Notes: generated by a model not told the origin, from the letters alone. 64,000 nt of DNA from Eumeta japonica (GCA_005406025.1 BGZK01000494.1:1-64000), one strand, 5' to 3'. Shown: positions 37,301-49,184, numbered from the stretch's first letter. Numbers and translations: made by a program.

Positions 37301-38252
37301 AAAACTTCACGCTATGTTATCAATTGATGTGTTTTTGAACTCCTTATGTTCAAAAATACCTTAAGTTCAAAATTCTTTAAGTTCAAAAAGTCGTCTCAAA
37401 GTTCAAGGACTAATCTTTAAACTTTTCGAGTTCAAACATTCGACTAAACACTTGACCTTACAGGCCATTCAAGAAAATTTTTGCAGCTTTCAAACTCAGT
37501 CTTCAAAAATTAGCAAGTGGTTTGTAAGTTAATATTTAAACATATTTTTAAAGTGATTTGATAATAATATTTTTTTCAACGAATTTGTGAAACTGTATTT
37601 TTTTCATTTTGAATCTGCTATAACTTTTGAATAGGTCAATCAATTTTCACACGGTTGACAACAATCGATGTAATTTTACGAGTCCTATAAATAAATTGTT
37701 AAAGAAAATTGATCAGATATAAAATTACGGAGTTATATTGAAAAAAAAATTTCGATTTTTTTCGTTCACGATATCTCACGAACGAATCAATCGATTTTGT
37801 CCGGCCAAACGGCAACCGACGTGGTTTTTTGATGTTAAGAGCCGATTAGTTTTTGAAATGGATCGGTTTTGTCGTTCAAAAGTTATCAAAAAATACATTT
37901 AAAAAAATCTTTTTCGTATCTTGGTATCTACCCGACGTAAACGATTCAAATTTTTACAAAATCTAAGTTTAATAAAACTTTTTGGAATACCAAAGTTTGG
38001 TTTCAATTGGTCAAGCCGTTCGAAAGTTATAAGAGGTTTACATATTTACACATGCACACACACAACACACACACACACACACACACATACACATACAGAC
38101 ATAATGACACCCTCGCGGGAACCGTCAAAACAGCTTCTTAAGACCTCAAAACGTCGAGATCTAATAATGAAAAGTCAATTTTAGGAAATCGGGGTAAAAC
38201 CAATAACTTGCGATTTTCGAAAATTCTCTAATTTTCTTTGCGAGAAGTTAAA
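37301..38252 (+). mobile_element. MITE-like element with AACTTC(N)CGC ends, about 950 bp
   Basis: The left end AAAACTTCACGCTATG and the right end TTTGCGAGAAGTTAAAAA are inverted copies of one another (about 10 of 13 positions). Inside, wording such as TGCTATAACTTTTGAATAGG, CGAACGAATCAATCGATTTT, CAATTGGTCAAGCCGTTCGA and AAAACGTCGAGATC matches a repeat I associate with several insect genomes. A CA microsatellite lies at 38055-38097, and repeated GTTCAAA words lie at 37340-37440. There is no open frame long enough for a transposase (longest 87 codons), so it is non-autonomous. The superfamily is not determined. Confidence 0.5.
38055..38097. repeat. interrupted CA microsatellite
   Basis: CACACACACACAACACACAC and similar, with ACATACACATACAGAC at the end. 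Internal to the MITE-like element, where such an array is typical of the family. Confidence 0.9.
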
Positions 38253-38837
38253 AATGTTAATCATGAAAGCCGCGGCAAATGCGAAAGTTCATTAAACCAT
38301 GAAAAAAAAAAAAGAAGAAGAAGCAAAACAGTAAGTGTCAATGTAAACAATAATGGAGTTTCATTAACGAGGTGAGTAAATAATGTGCCGTTACAATGCC
38401 TCGACTTCCTATTGCAACGCACCAAGCAGAAACGAACTTTACCGCTTTAAACATAGAGTCCACAAATCTCTACGCTCATTTAGCTTACTAATTTTTTTTT
38501 CCGTATAATCTCTCAAGTAGGTCAAAATTGTCCTGCCGCTGTACGAGTTTATTTACGAAAAACAAATATTAAAATTGAATTCGTCGCGCAAACGTTGACC
38601 GAATATCGCGAAGCCCGTCTGTATATCCGCATGTACAATGAACTTTATATAACTGGCTGAGGCGCGCATCGGGGCTATTCCCACCTGCAATAAGTAGTCT
38701 GTTTGTAACGCGTTTTTGTGTATATAAAAAAAAAAAACTTGTCCACACGTACGTGGGCCGCGCCACTACAGCCGTGTTCATGAGGATATTTGTTACGTCG
38801 ATACACAGTGTCATTAGTCTAAAAAGTGTTTCAAGTT
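38253..38837. other. noncoding DNA
   Basis: An A-rich run with AAGAAGAAGAAG lies near 38302. No gene is recognised. The minus-strand frame 38569-38877 has no recognisable domain. Confidence 0.4.
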
Positions 38838-38992
38838 TATTATATATATATATATAATTTATATATTTATAAAACACGTAAAAAAATTATGACTAATCGA
38901 TTTTCCTCGCTCTCAGAACAACCTGACATTTACGTCATGAATTCGTTGATGTATGTAGCATAAATATGTTAGGGAAAAAAAATATATATATA
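38838..38992 (+). repeat. duplicated segment, copy 2 (partner at 29036)
   Basis: Shares the identical 39-base core (38910-38948) and about 150 bp of flanking similarity with the segment at 29036. Both copies contain TGACATTTACGTCATGAATT and are followed by a GGAAAAAAA run. The parent family is not recognised. Confidence 0.85.
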
Positions 38993-39585
38993 ATTACATA
39001 TGTAACGACTTAAAATATTTTGATGCGCGTCAGTTTCGTTTCACGAGTGAAAAAACTGTCCAATAAATACTTGTATTTTGTACGATTAACACAAATTTTT
39101 TTTCCCCACTTTAGTTTGAAAACTTTGTAAGGACAAACGCTTTTCAATAAATGATTATGGTTGAACGGCATAAACTGTGGTGCTGATATCAAGCAATAAT
39201 TAATTCTAGACACGTACCCACTGTTGTTGCCTGTAATCACTTGTCCGTATTTTCTTCCATGACGTCAGTCCAATAGACAATATAGCTAGAACGCAATGGA
39301 GTTATCTCTATGCCATATAGCGCTAGATTGACGTATGTCATTGCTAATATTTACTAAATTGTTCTGCACTATATCAAAATATTTGTGTTTTTCTGAATTA
39401 TCCATGAAAAATAGATATGATTTAAACAATTTCTTTCTGCAAGGCACACCACCATTACGTATAGGGTTGTCAATTTAAACGTTAGATATTACGAATTTGC
39501 AATACAATATTGTAAAATTTATGGGTTCAAGAATTAAAATATTATGTACTCATGTATATACTCAAATATTGTATACACAGTATTA

Positions 39586-39587
<2 letters not shown>
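38993..39587. other. AT-rich noncoding DNA with one CRE
   Basis: TGACGTCA lies at 39260-39267, followed by a CCAAT (39270-39274). Otherwise nothing is recognised. Confidence 0.4.

Positions 39588-39646
<59 letters not shown>
39588..39646. repeat. (AT)n microsatellite with short GT tail
   Basis: About 29 AT units, then CTCA and TGTGTGTGTGTGTA. Confidence 0.97.
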
Positions 39647-39647
<1 letters not shown>

Positions 39648-39746
39648 TCATGTGTGTGTGTGTAGCATTCTCTTAGTCAAATAATTTTTAGAGCCACTCT
39701 TAAAACAACGTATCATATATACGATAAGAAATATTTGTAAACTTTC

Positions 39747-40178
39747 GAAGTGAAACTTCTTATGCGACTATTCTATAATCGCGAATTGGACGATAATTGA
39801 GAATGAAATTTCAAAGACGCGACTTGTTTAGATACATTTCGTTACGCGAAAGAGAAGAAAGATTTGTTCTCTTTCACGTAACGAAAGAGACGTAGAGAGA
39901 AGAAAAAAGATAGCTATAAATTCCAACGCCACTGAAATGGAATAAAAGAGAACGAGATGTACGTAACCAAAACAAAGCTGTAGAGTAAGATGGTGTAGCG
40001 CATGCGCGCGTTGTAGATGTACGCGGCTGACGATATATCCGAGGTATCTAAGGTAGCACGCGTTATCTAATTAATATTTATCATTGTGTTTTGTGATTAT
40101 TTACGTTTTATTATATTCGTGTCATCTTATTGTTTTGTTATATCAATGAAAACTTATTATTTTGGAAGTTTCATTTCC
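39747..40178. mobile_element. MITE-like element with GAAGTGAAACTTC ends, about 430 bp
   Basis: The left end TTCGAAGTGAAACTTCTTA and the right end TTGGAAGTTTCATTTCCAT are inverted copies matching at 14 of 19 positions. I recall this pair of ends, followed by ACAGTGCCGCACCCGGT, from lepidopteran repeats. The interior holds a 20-bp inverted repeat (39837-39886) and the palindrome GCGCATGCGC (39998-40007), which matches the NRF-1/ewg consensus. No transposase is encoded. The boundaries and superfamily are tentative because no clear target duplication was found. Confidence 0.5.
39837..39886. repeat. 20-bp inverted repeat, one mismatch
   Basis: TTTCGTTACGCGAAAGAGAA and its near-complement at 39867-39886 flank a 10-nt loop (39857-39866). 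It lies inside the MITE-like element. Confidence 0.9.
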
Positions 40179-40214
40179 ATCATATGTATTACAGTGCCGC
40201 ACCCGGTATTTTTT

Positions 40215-40304
40215 TTATAGAATTATTAAGTGGCAAACGAGCATACAATGCACCAGAAATAGATAATCACCGCTACCCATGAACAGTCGTAATCCTAGAG
40301 AAGT
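40215..40304 (-). repeat. lepidopteran retroposon tail, copy 5
   Basis: TTATAGAATTATTAAGTGGC, AAACGAGCATACAATG, AATCACCGCTACCCATGAAC and CGTAATCCTAGAGAAGTC are the inverse of the tail seen at 17073. It directly follows the MITE-like element. Confidence 0.65.
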
Positions 40305-41914
40305 CTTTTTGTCCATTTCTAAATTTTAGTTTACGAATCAAGATATTATTTTTGTCTTGGCCTTGCTTATAAGCCCCATTTTATGGAAACAGTATATTTG
40401 ACTGAAGAAACTTTTTTTTTTCAACTAAAACTCTAAACTTCATCTTAAATAACTAATAAAATTAATCGCATATAACGAATGTGAGAAAATAAATCACAAA
40501 CTGAAAGGTCACTTGTCGGAGGAGAGGTCAAACGGGCGGACGAAAGTTTGCGCCATGCGTGCGCGCCGGCTAGCGCATCTCTAAAGGTCATACGCTGTTG
40601 CATAAGCCGTGCATTAACTTCCTAAACCGGCACACTTTTCGCGTTATGTAACTGTTGCACACAAACAGACGGGCATTTTGACCTATTAGACGGCTATCGA
40701 TTTGGCAACTCGAAAAGCACACGCCTAAGCAATAAAACCGAATGCTATGATTCCACGGATGAGACTGCTACTTCAGAGTGCATTCAGGTTTTAGGAAATC
40801 GGTCACGTGAAAAAACCAAAAAATAATTTTATAGATGTCTGGTGGGTGAAAACTATTTGTTTTCCTGTGGGGCTATCGAATTGCGAGCCGAATTATGGCC
40901 GACCTATAAAATACACAAGTTAATTGTCATATGTTAATTTACGATTTGTTCGATTGTCTTCTTTATGGGTATTCACTTTTTTTTTCAAATAAAAAGTAAG
41001 TATAGGATCATTATACTATGAAAATTAAATACGATGCATTGGTTGACACCGCATTTGCACAAATCTCATAAATAAAGCGCTACGTCTGAACTTCTGTATA
41101 TGCGTATTTTTGAACCAGCCAAACGGCTGTAGTTATACTTGGTAATAAAGTATTAGCTAATGAGTTCTTTGTTTCCGACATATGACACAGTGAATGTCTA
41201 TGTACATAGTAATCGTTTATAAAGATCTCATGGCATATTGTAGTCTATGGTTAATAAAGTGTTCTTTGACGTAGAAAAGTAAACCGTATGTCTGTCTTCA
41301 AATACATGGATAACACTAATATTAATACCTAGCTTCTCCTAAGTATTTCGCGCTCACCATCACAAGCCGTTAAATGTGACTATAGTATCATATATATTTA
41401 TAATAGAACTACATTATGCATTGAATAACAGAACAACATAATATGACGTTTACGGACAGTAATGCATATCCTTCAACGTATATCACGTAATAGTGAACTC
41501 AAATTAACTTCCGGATCATAAAAAAACATGCATTATTCAGACATTCACTGAATAAGTTTTGTGTTTTAGCACCAACATTCATTAGCGTTAAGTCTCATTT
41601 CGCAATTTTTTTCTCTCGAAATTATTCACTCAACATAAAAGCTTCGGATTGCTCAATTGGCTAAAAAATCGTTTTTTGAATGCCCATTAGAGCCTCAACT
41701 CGATTGAATAAACATAACGATTGTTTTTCTGGTCAACGGACCAGCGGTTAGTTGCGAAACGTGATATCACAACATCCTCGACAATTCAAAAGATCCTTCT
41801 CGATCTCCACACCCATTGGCCGCTTACATCCAAATTTTAATGGCAATCAATATTGATTCTTTAACTTCAAGGTGTCAAAAAAATTACTGTAAGAAACGTT
41901 TTTATTTTTCTCGT

Positions 41915-41917
<3 letters not shown>
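40305..41917. other. noncoding DNA with GC-rich patch at about 40530-40620
   Basis: The patch includes GCGCCATGCGTGCGCGCCGG. The rest is AT-rich and unrecognised. Confidence 0.4.

Positions 41918-41950
<33 letters not shown>
41918..41950. repeat. (CAT)11 microsatellite
   Basis: Eleven uninterrupted CAT triplets, followed by GTCTCAACCTTCAGCCAGTC. Confidence 0.97.
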
Positions 41951-42097
41951 GTCTCAACCTTCAGCCAGTCGCAGTGACTGAAAGGGAGAAGTCCCGAGCT
42001 ATAAATTACTATTGTTTTTTTTTTTATTTATTAGACGGACGTGCTATATAAAGATCCATCGAATGATTGCTTTGCGCGTATTGCTATGAATATCAAA

Positions 42098-42515
42098 TAC
42101 AGTGGCATCCCTGTAAACGGAACCTCGTCGTCAGCAAATCGAAAAGTGATATCTCGAATTATTTAAACTCTGCAACTCGAACAAAGTGTTTTCTCCCTAT
42201 GAGGTGTTCATAGTACACACACGAATTTCAGTAACAGACTCTGTAAGTCGAATATAGTAAAATACGATCACTTCTTACTTAGAATGTACAGAATTCATAG
42301 CAATAAAAGCCACAAGAAATGTTTCTTACTTTTGTTTCATTTGTGTTTCGTACACATGCAATTGTAAACAAATTTTTAAATAACGCATTTGTATCCATTA
42401 CGTTTGTTCGTGTTTGGACTTACTGATTTCTTGTTAAGTCGAAAACCTAATAAATCGAATTTCCTTTAGTATTTCTCTTGATATTCGACTTATCGACATT
42501 CCAATGTCTGTGCGA
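42098..42515. mobile_element. possible pogo/Tigger-like non-autonomous remnant
   Basis: The interval is unusually rich in TCGAA or CGAAT words in contexts such as TGATATCTCGAATTAT, CTCTGCAACTCGAACAAAG, CTCTGTAAGTCGAAT, TTAAGTCGAAAACC and GATATTCGACTTATCGAC. I associate these with pogo-type MITEs (ends CAG...CTCGA). The left end TACAGTGGCATCC and right end AATGTCTGTG could be decayed termini, but their match is poor. Confidence 0.3.
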
Positions 42516-42978
42516 TTTCTTCCGCTTTCAATTTATAGGTCTTATAAGAAAAACGTGTTGAATCACATCCCCACTATTTATGCAATAATAATGTCTGAAC
42601 CATATCATATTAAGGACTGCGAACACGCTTGACTAAATCAGAAACCACCGCATCGCGCCGATCGCATCTTACTCGATCTCGTACCTTCTGTTTTACCGTA
42701 CAGTATACTTTTTTTTTAGAGTAGATAAATTAGGTTGTTAGCAAAGGGTTACACAGTCCCTCAATCCTTTCATTTCATATAGATTTTGAGCCCTTCGTCT
42801 TGGCTCAGTTAGATTTCAAGGTCGTTAATGATCTTTATCGCTAATCAGATCACAACGTCCGAAACCGAAATTTTATGGAGCATCAGGTACTAAACTTATA
42901 TCTTGTGTAAGCTTTTGATCACCTTACTGCTGAAAGACACCCTGCCACTATCTCGTTAATTGAGTTCGAGGATTTTGG
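42516..42978. other. noncoding DNA
   Basis: Nothing is recognised in this stretch. Confidence 0.4.
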
Positions 42979-43020
42979 TTGTTAAGCCATCCATGCCGGA
43001 CCAATATGGGTCTCGACTCA
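42979..43020 (+). repeat. TTAAGCCA-family repeat fragment (copy 3)
   Basis: GTTGTTAAGCCATCCATGCC and GGACCAATATGGGT correspond to the TTAAGCCACCCACGCTGGCC-CAATGCGGGT wording at 9564 and 25681. Confidence 0.35.
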
Positions 43021-43385
43021 GGAACACAAATTTTCCCATTTTACAATGCGCACCCGTATTTACACAGATTACGCGTATCAAAATTTTCATTTAAGCGATC
43101 CGCCGAGTAACTTAACACCGTCGTGTGAACTAGGAAGCTTAACCTTTCCGAGACCGATGGCGACCTCTGAGAGAATTATAACTCAATGATAAATTTGCAT
43201 GTAATAACAGCATATATTTTAAGTCGAAATTAATAAAATGTTCACGTCGACAGATATCGCGTTAAATTATATCTGTAGTGTCGCCAAGCAGAGATTTTAA
43301 TTCACATTTTTAGCATGACAAGCAGAGTTTTTATCTTGTCCTCAATTCAGAGCGTCGATTATAGTTAAATTACTTGCTGCCATAG

Positions 43386-43560
43386 ACTATACAAATCTCT
43401 ATATATAATATATACCTAATGATGCGTCTGTTAGTGATGGTATAACTCCCGGACGACTTAATCAATCTAAGTCATATTTACACAATATATTTCTTACATC
43501 GATGATTCATGCTAAGATTTGACAGGTGGCGCTGTAGTCGAGTTATGAAAAAAAAATTAC
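43386..43560 (+). repeat. lepidopteran dispersed repeat fragment
   Basis: CTCTATATATAATATATACC, ATGCGTCTGTTAGTGATGGT, ATAACTCCCGGACGACTTAA and TTTGACAGGTGGCGCTGTAG are in the order of a repeat with the GGATAACTCC(C/T)GAACGGCTGAA theme, common in Lepidoptera. It has no coding capacity. Confidence 0.45.
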
Positions 43561-44445
43561 ATTAAAATATTAAATATTCACAATGTACGTCGGTTTAGTG
43601 CCAAGTAAAAGCATAGAACTCGAACCCGATAAATAGAACCGAAATTGAGTTATCAATAAATTTTTTTTTGGAAGGTTAATTTTATGTTTACACAATATGT
43701 CAGCGTGGTGAACAAATACATTTTATGCGTTTTGCAAAACTTATGCAAAGTGTGCAAAGAGAATAACAAACCCACACGCCATCCAGAAAGGATATAAGAA
43801 CTTATGCCGGGTCGGCTTGTATTTTATGCTCCATATTTATATCGTATTTTATACTTTAAGTAATATGCATTTTAAAGTTATTTAAATGTATCTCGCATTA
43901 AGTTTATATTACGCCACTACCAAGTCATAACAGTTCTTCAATTTTTTGACTCGCACTTGAATTCCTTGAATCTTCAATTCTCCGCATTGGCGCTATGCGG
44001 ATCGTCGTCATTAATATGTGGCGGCGGCCGGAACCGGTGGCTTAACTTGTTAGGCGGAGCATACTTTTAATTTGACTTAAAAACTCAGCGGTTAATTTGT
44101 TCGTGATCAAAAGATATACCGGGTCACCTTCCGGTCCAAAAGGCGTCGCTCTTATTTAATTCAGCTGAGGAATAGATAAGGTCGCTAATCCTCGATAACT
44201 GATTGAATTTAGACTGACTAGTTGAGATGTGCTGATTTGCTGTGCATTAAAACTGCATTATTTCTTTTATCGTTAATGAGGTTTACTTCATAGTTTTCGA
44301 TTAGATTTTAATCCTGTGAGCACTTGAAGAAGGCAATGTATTTATCGAGACAATCACATTATCAACGTTCAGTTTTAAAATTAACAAAATGAGTAATAAT
44401 TACTATCCATTAACAATGTAACCGTTTCATGTTTGGTGAAAATTG
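43561..44445. other. noncoding DNA
   Basis: Nothing is recognised. A short GGCGGCGGCCGGAACCGG patch lies near 44022. Confidence 0.4.
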
Positions 44446-44497
44446 TCGTGGGTAGAATACAAAACATTTAATAAAATGTTTTGTATTCTACCCACGA
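44446..44497. repeat. perfect hairpin, 24-bp arms, 4-nt loop
   Basis: The left arm 44446-44469 starts TCGTGGGTAGAATACAAAAC. The loop is AATA (44470-44473). The right arm 44474-44497 is its exact complement, ending TTCTACCCACGA. It resembles the hairpin at 24559 in architecture (perfect arms, 4-nt loop) but shares no sequence with it. No known microRNA is recognised. Confidence 0.95.
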
Positions 44498-45261
44498 ATC
44501 GTTTTACAAGTCCCAATTTAGAGGTACATCTAAAAAAAGGAAACGGTACAACAATAAAAATCAGTTCCCATTCACAGAACACTTGTTTAAACTTAGCGAC
44601 CGTAGTAAAGTGTGCAATATTTCTGCGTAGCGATCGTGGCGTACCATTACGACTGTTTGTTTAAGGGGCGATCGTGAAAAATTAACAATAAAGTAGACGC
44701 CCGCTGACACGAATTAGGTGTTTGACGATACGCTTTTAGGAATCCACGAAAATTATTATATATATTTAAGTAGTTTAGAGATTAGTAAAAGCAAACAGAC
44801 GTAGCAACACGATAGGCATACGAATGGGAGTTTGAAATCGAAGTATAACATTTACACATATTATATGTATTGTAAAACTTAAATTATCTCTGTTTGTCTG
44901 TCCGTTTATGGCCTTTTCATGTGAGAACCAGTTGTACAATTTACGTTGTTTTTTTTTAAATTTCATATGTTACTTGACCAAGTTGTAAGATATATTTTGT
45001 TTCATAAAATAAAGTATGAAGTAAGCAATGACGACAATGGTGAATTTGGGGAGAAAGATAGACGCCTAAAAGGCTTACACTGAGTTTACCACACGAGATA
45101 TACCAAATCAATGTACAAAACAATTGTAGATCTTAAATAGACCTACAGATAAGTCCTAGACGGCATATGTCTACCTTCGAAGGGGGACCCGCAACAAGCA
45201 TTTTTGTCTTTAAAATAGCACGGCGTCGCCGGCCAGCACGGTGGTAGCACGTAACTCTGTA
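44498..45261. other. noncoding DNA
   Basis: Nothing is recognised. The GC-rich stretch at 45165-45260 precedes the repeat end at 45262 and may belong to it. Confidence 0.4.
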
Positions 45262-45297
45262 GGCCACGCGAGTGAAGCCACGGCCACAGCTAGTACC
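45262..45297 (+). repeat. 3' end of the GAAGCCGCGG repeat family (copy 2)
   Basis: CCACGCGAGTGAAGCCACGG then CCACAGCTAGTACC follow the CGCGGGCGAAGCCGCGGGC-AAAAGCTAGTA theme seen at 23540-23569. Confidence 0.45.
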
Positions 45298-45722
45298 CGA
45301 TAAATTGCGATCGCTCACAATCGACTCCAAATATGATCATTACCGTACATTTCTACCAATATCAACACCTCATACGGTACAAAACAAACCACAGAGTCTG
45401 GTCCGAGGGCGTTCATCGTTATTTTTGCAATAGATATAATTTATTAAAATGCAATGTTAACATTCGGGTCCGCTAATTCGCTAACCGGTTCTCCGGACGG
45501 CGGAGACGTGTTTTTGCAAAATGACCGAAATCGTACGCCGCCGGTCGTAAACCGTGAACTTTGTTCAAACACAATCACTTTATTCGGATTTTGTGCATAC
45601 ATTAAAAGTGAACGGACGAGAGTTTATGTATAACAAATTTTGTATCGATATATATATATGTGTGTGGAACAATGGGCTTTTTAAAAGTTTGGATGTCAAT
45701 AAGGTTTTATTGTTGTTATAAA

Positions 45723-45728
<6 letters not shown>
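45298..45728. other. noncoding DNA
   Basis: A GC-rich patch at 45465-45550 (CTCCGGACGGCGGAGACGTG) is present. Nothing else is recognised. Confidence 0.4.

Positions 45729-45798
<70 letters not shown>
45729..45798. repeat. (AT)n microsatellite
   Basis: 35 uninterrupted TA units. Confidence 0.97.
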
Positions 45799-45801
<3 letters not shown>

Positions 45802-48800
45802 AACCGATATCTAAAATGTATTTGATGGTGATGATCAAGTGAAAAACTATCTAAGACTATTAAACATTGTGACTATGTACAAATTATTTCTTATTTATTA
45901 TATTACGTACTTTTGATGTAAATGAAGCGTCTGAAAATTGCATGGCAACACTCAAAAAGTTGTAAATATTGCACTTTCTAAAGTATGTCTTTAACTGTAT
46001 TTTGTAATTATAGATCTATGAGATGTGCAAATAACAATATTATTGTCAACGCCTGGTGTGTAATTGTTGGTTATATCGGTTCTGCGTCTATTGTTATTGC
46101 TGCTGTAGTCCAATAAATTATAATTATACTTGAAGATTATTAAGATAGATATTTATTGAGACAGATTAAGGTATAACACGACATAAAAATACAAAAAGGA
46201 TTGCATCGATGTATGATCATTATAAAGGACAATATCATCGACAACCATAAATTTATACAAACATCGAGTGAATCCAAGTCATTTACAAGTAAACTATTTT
46301 CCACAGATTGGAAGGTATCGTCTAAGATTCTTATAAGAGTTCTGCATCTTCACAAGTATTAAGTTCTTTAAATAGACAACATCTTATAGAGACTTTAAAC
46401 CGAACCTAGCATACGATATTGTTAATTGAGATTACCACAAATCACCACGAAAAGCCTGTAAGTGCTTTTTAAAACCTTGCTTCACAAATCGATAGAGATT
46501 GCAATACGGCAATAAAGACGTGTTTTCTCAGAAAAATCTTCGAGTTGACACAAATTAAAAAAAAACTATGAATGCTTATGATCCTTCATATCGAAGGCCC
46601 AAGAAATTTCTCTAGAAAGTCCTTTAGGACTACAATTTCTTAAGCACACTTAGTTGGGCAACACGAACTTAGGTTGCCGTAACTGCGTACGCCAAAACGC
46701 TCGGCTGAACACGGCGCGCGCGCAGTGCTCGTGAGAAATAACTGGGGCATAATATTTCTCGAGTTTTTATTTACGTTATAAAACGCTTTAACGCTGTGGG
46801 TGTAGTTACGTGATAACAATTTTTTTTATATATCACAAATAATTTGGCTGATAGCAATATTTATATTCATTTTCTTGTCGAGAAATATATATATATATTA
46901 TTCAAAACATAGATATGTTTCATTTATCATTCTAACCCCGTTATTATAAATTTTATCCAGGGTAAGGACAGTTTGGTTTCAAGGATAAAATCCATTTTAC
47001 TCTATCTCTGTACACATAACACACTATATGTATTATACATACAATGTTTTTTTTTCTATAACCATATTTTATTCATTTTCACCGCTAAATTTGTATCTTT
47101 TAACGGTTTAGTGTAACCATAATGATAACCATAATAATTATATCACTACAATGGTTAATAAGTGTCATTACAACTTGGTAATGAAATGTTGTACACAAGA
47201 CAAGCGACTAGTCAACCCTAACGTTTGATGCTTTCAAATTGACCCATGACCATTGTCTAGACCGATATAAACTGATATATAACACCATTCAAGGTCAATA
47301 GCATCACATGTGGGTTAACACCACTGAACTGAGTCAAGATGTCGTCTATCAAACTATCATACCTTGGCGTAGAACTACTGAGCCTTTGGTAATTGCTAAT
47401 ATCATCGCTATGGAACCACACACGCCATTGACCACCTTAATTTTTTTTTTTTTAGAAACGCAACCACAAAGAATATAGTGACAGGTGATTCGACCCTTAA
47501 CAGAAAATATCAAGCGAAATCTATAATACGTAAATGAATATACGAATTTGTATGTAATTAGTGATAAAACAACAGAACATTTTATTAAGACACAACTGTT
47601 TTTTTTTTTACCAGCGAATACAACGATATGAAACACATTTCGCTATATATTTAATAACTTAACGTTTATTTTTTTTTGGGTTGTGTGTATGGTAGTAAGT
47701 TGTATGGTACTAAGAGTGCCATTTGATATCAATAAAAAAAATTAAAGTTCGATCTCGGCTTCGCTCGGCTAGCATAGGACAAACTGATAAGAGATTGTCT
47801 CATAACTACTAATCGTCTATAAACGTGATCTTGATATTCCTTTTCGAAGTCTCGCCCCGACGTACACTCTCATACAATTCAAATTGTTGTTATATCATTT
47901 TAAAATACTACACAGAAAAATTGAAGAGTCCGGCACATCGCTGTTTATACTCGCTCGTCGTGTTTCACCGAATTACGCCGGGTTTGATCGCAAGTAATTA
48001 AGAACTTAAAAACTACTTATTGATGTAGATAATCTATTGAGATTAGATCTAAATCATTAAATATTTTAACTATGTAATAGTAATTTTTGTAACACACACA
48101 TTCAACATTATTTCATTAATGTCTTCGTAAAATTTAGTGTTTTGAAGTGTACACATATTTATTACATTTATATATATATTTATTTATTTAAAGGAAAAAT
48201 CATAACATGCCTGTTTATAGAACGAATCCATTGCATTAGATGTCAAACCCTTGCGGTTAAGAACATGCAGTGAAGATGTTGACCGACAGTTTTAAGAATT
48301 GAAATGTGAGCAAATACATCGAATAATCGATTATTACTCAACTGTTACTTATTTTGATTGAAGATTGTCCAGAATATCCAGAAAATATAAAGTTACGTTA
48401 CAAATGTACATTTGTGTGATTGTACAACACAGAATATTTAAATTTAAAAACATCTTTGGGAAAATCTGCCTTCCGAACGATTGGTGTATTGGCTAAGTAG
48501 TAAAACCTAAATTCTTAAAGTATTTTAAGTGTATTTCATGGCTTACAAAATAAAGATACATTTGGATATGAATTTACGTCAACGACGGATCAAGTTCCAG
48601 ACGCGTGTTGAACTAGCGTGGGGGTCGTGGTCCAGTTCGCTCTTCGTATCCAACAATAATGCAAGACCAGCCCTCGACAGTGCCCACACCAAAGACAGAC
48701 AGGGTCAGCGCATCTGCTAACACTAACAATACGATGACCGAACTGTAATTATCTTCCTAGGTCCTAATACAAGGTAGCAGCTAAGTACTTCGCTGTGTTG

Positions 48801-49029
48801 AAAGGGACCTAATTATGTATGTCTCACTTCCAAAATTTTCGGTGCACGATAAACTATCAAACAAATATTATTAACGCATAATAACAAACAAACAAATACT
48901 ATTATTACTGTATTCCTTTTTTATGATACCGTCTAAATTTATGCAATAATGATATGATAAATATAATATAGAATTAAGGTTGTTATCGGTCAACCCAATC
49001 GGCATGCGTTTAACATACAGCCTTAAGCG
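45799..49029. other. AT-rich noncoding DNA
   Basis: No gene or named repeat. A GC-rich patch with CGGCGCGCGCGCAGTGC lies near 46711. Homopolymer T runs occur near 47445, 47600 and 47670. The plus-strand frame 48529-48720 has no recognisable domain. Confidence 0.4.
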
Positions 49030-49184
49030 ACTATCGACTGTCTGAGATACGGCCATGGCTCAATAAGAGTGTTTTCCTGCGGACCAGAAACTATTGATCA
49101 ATTCGCTCAATAGTAGTGAGGCTTCGAACCGACACATTATGATCCAAAAGCAGCACTCTCAACCAATGAGCTGCCGGCGTCCGT
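49030..49184 (-). repeat. tRNA-derived SINE remnant
   Basis: On the minus strand it reads GGCAGCTCATTGGTTGAGAG (A-box like, TAGCTCAGTTGG pattern), then TGCTGCTTTTGGATC, then GTCGGTTCGAAGCC (B-box at 49120-49130), with tRNA-like spacing. The body to the left is diverged. The cloverleaf is imperfect, so a working tRNA is unlikely. The source tRNA species cannot be fixed. Confidence 0.6.

Noticed and set aside
38302..38325. AAGAAGAAG run as purine-rich splicing enhancer
   Set aside because: Too short and isolated, with no neighbouring exon.
41918..41950. Polyhistidine-coding stretch
   Set aside because: The (CAT)11 tract is in no long open frame. It is a microsatellite.
49090..49184. tRNA gene on the minus strand
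   Set aside because: A- and B-box-like motifs are present, but the acceptor and anticodon stems do not pair well. A SINE head fits better.
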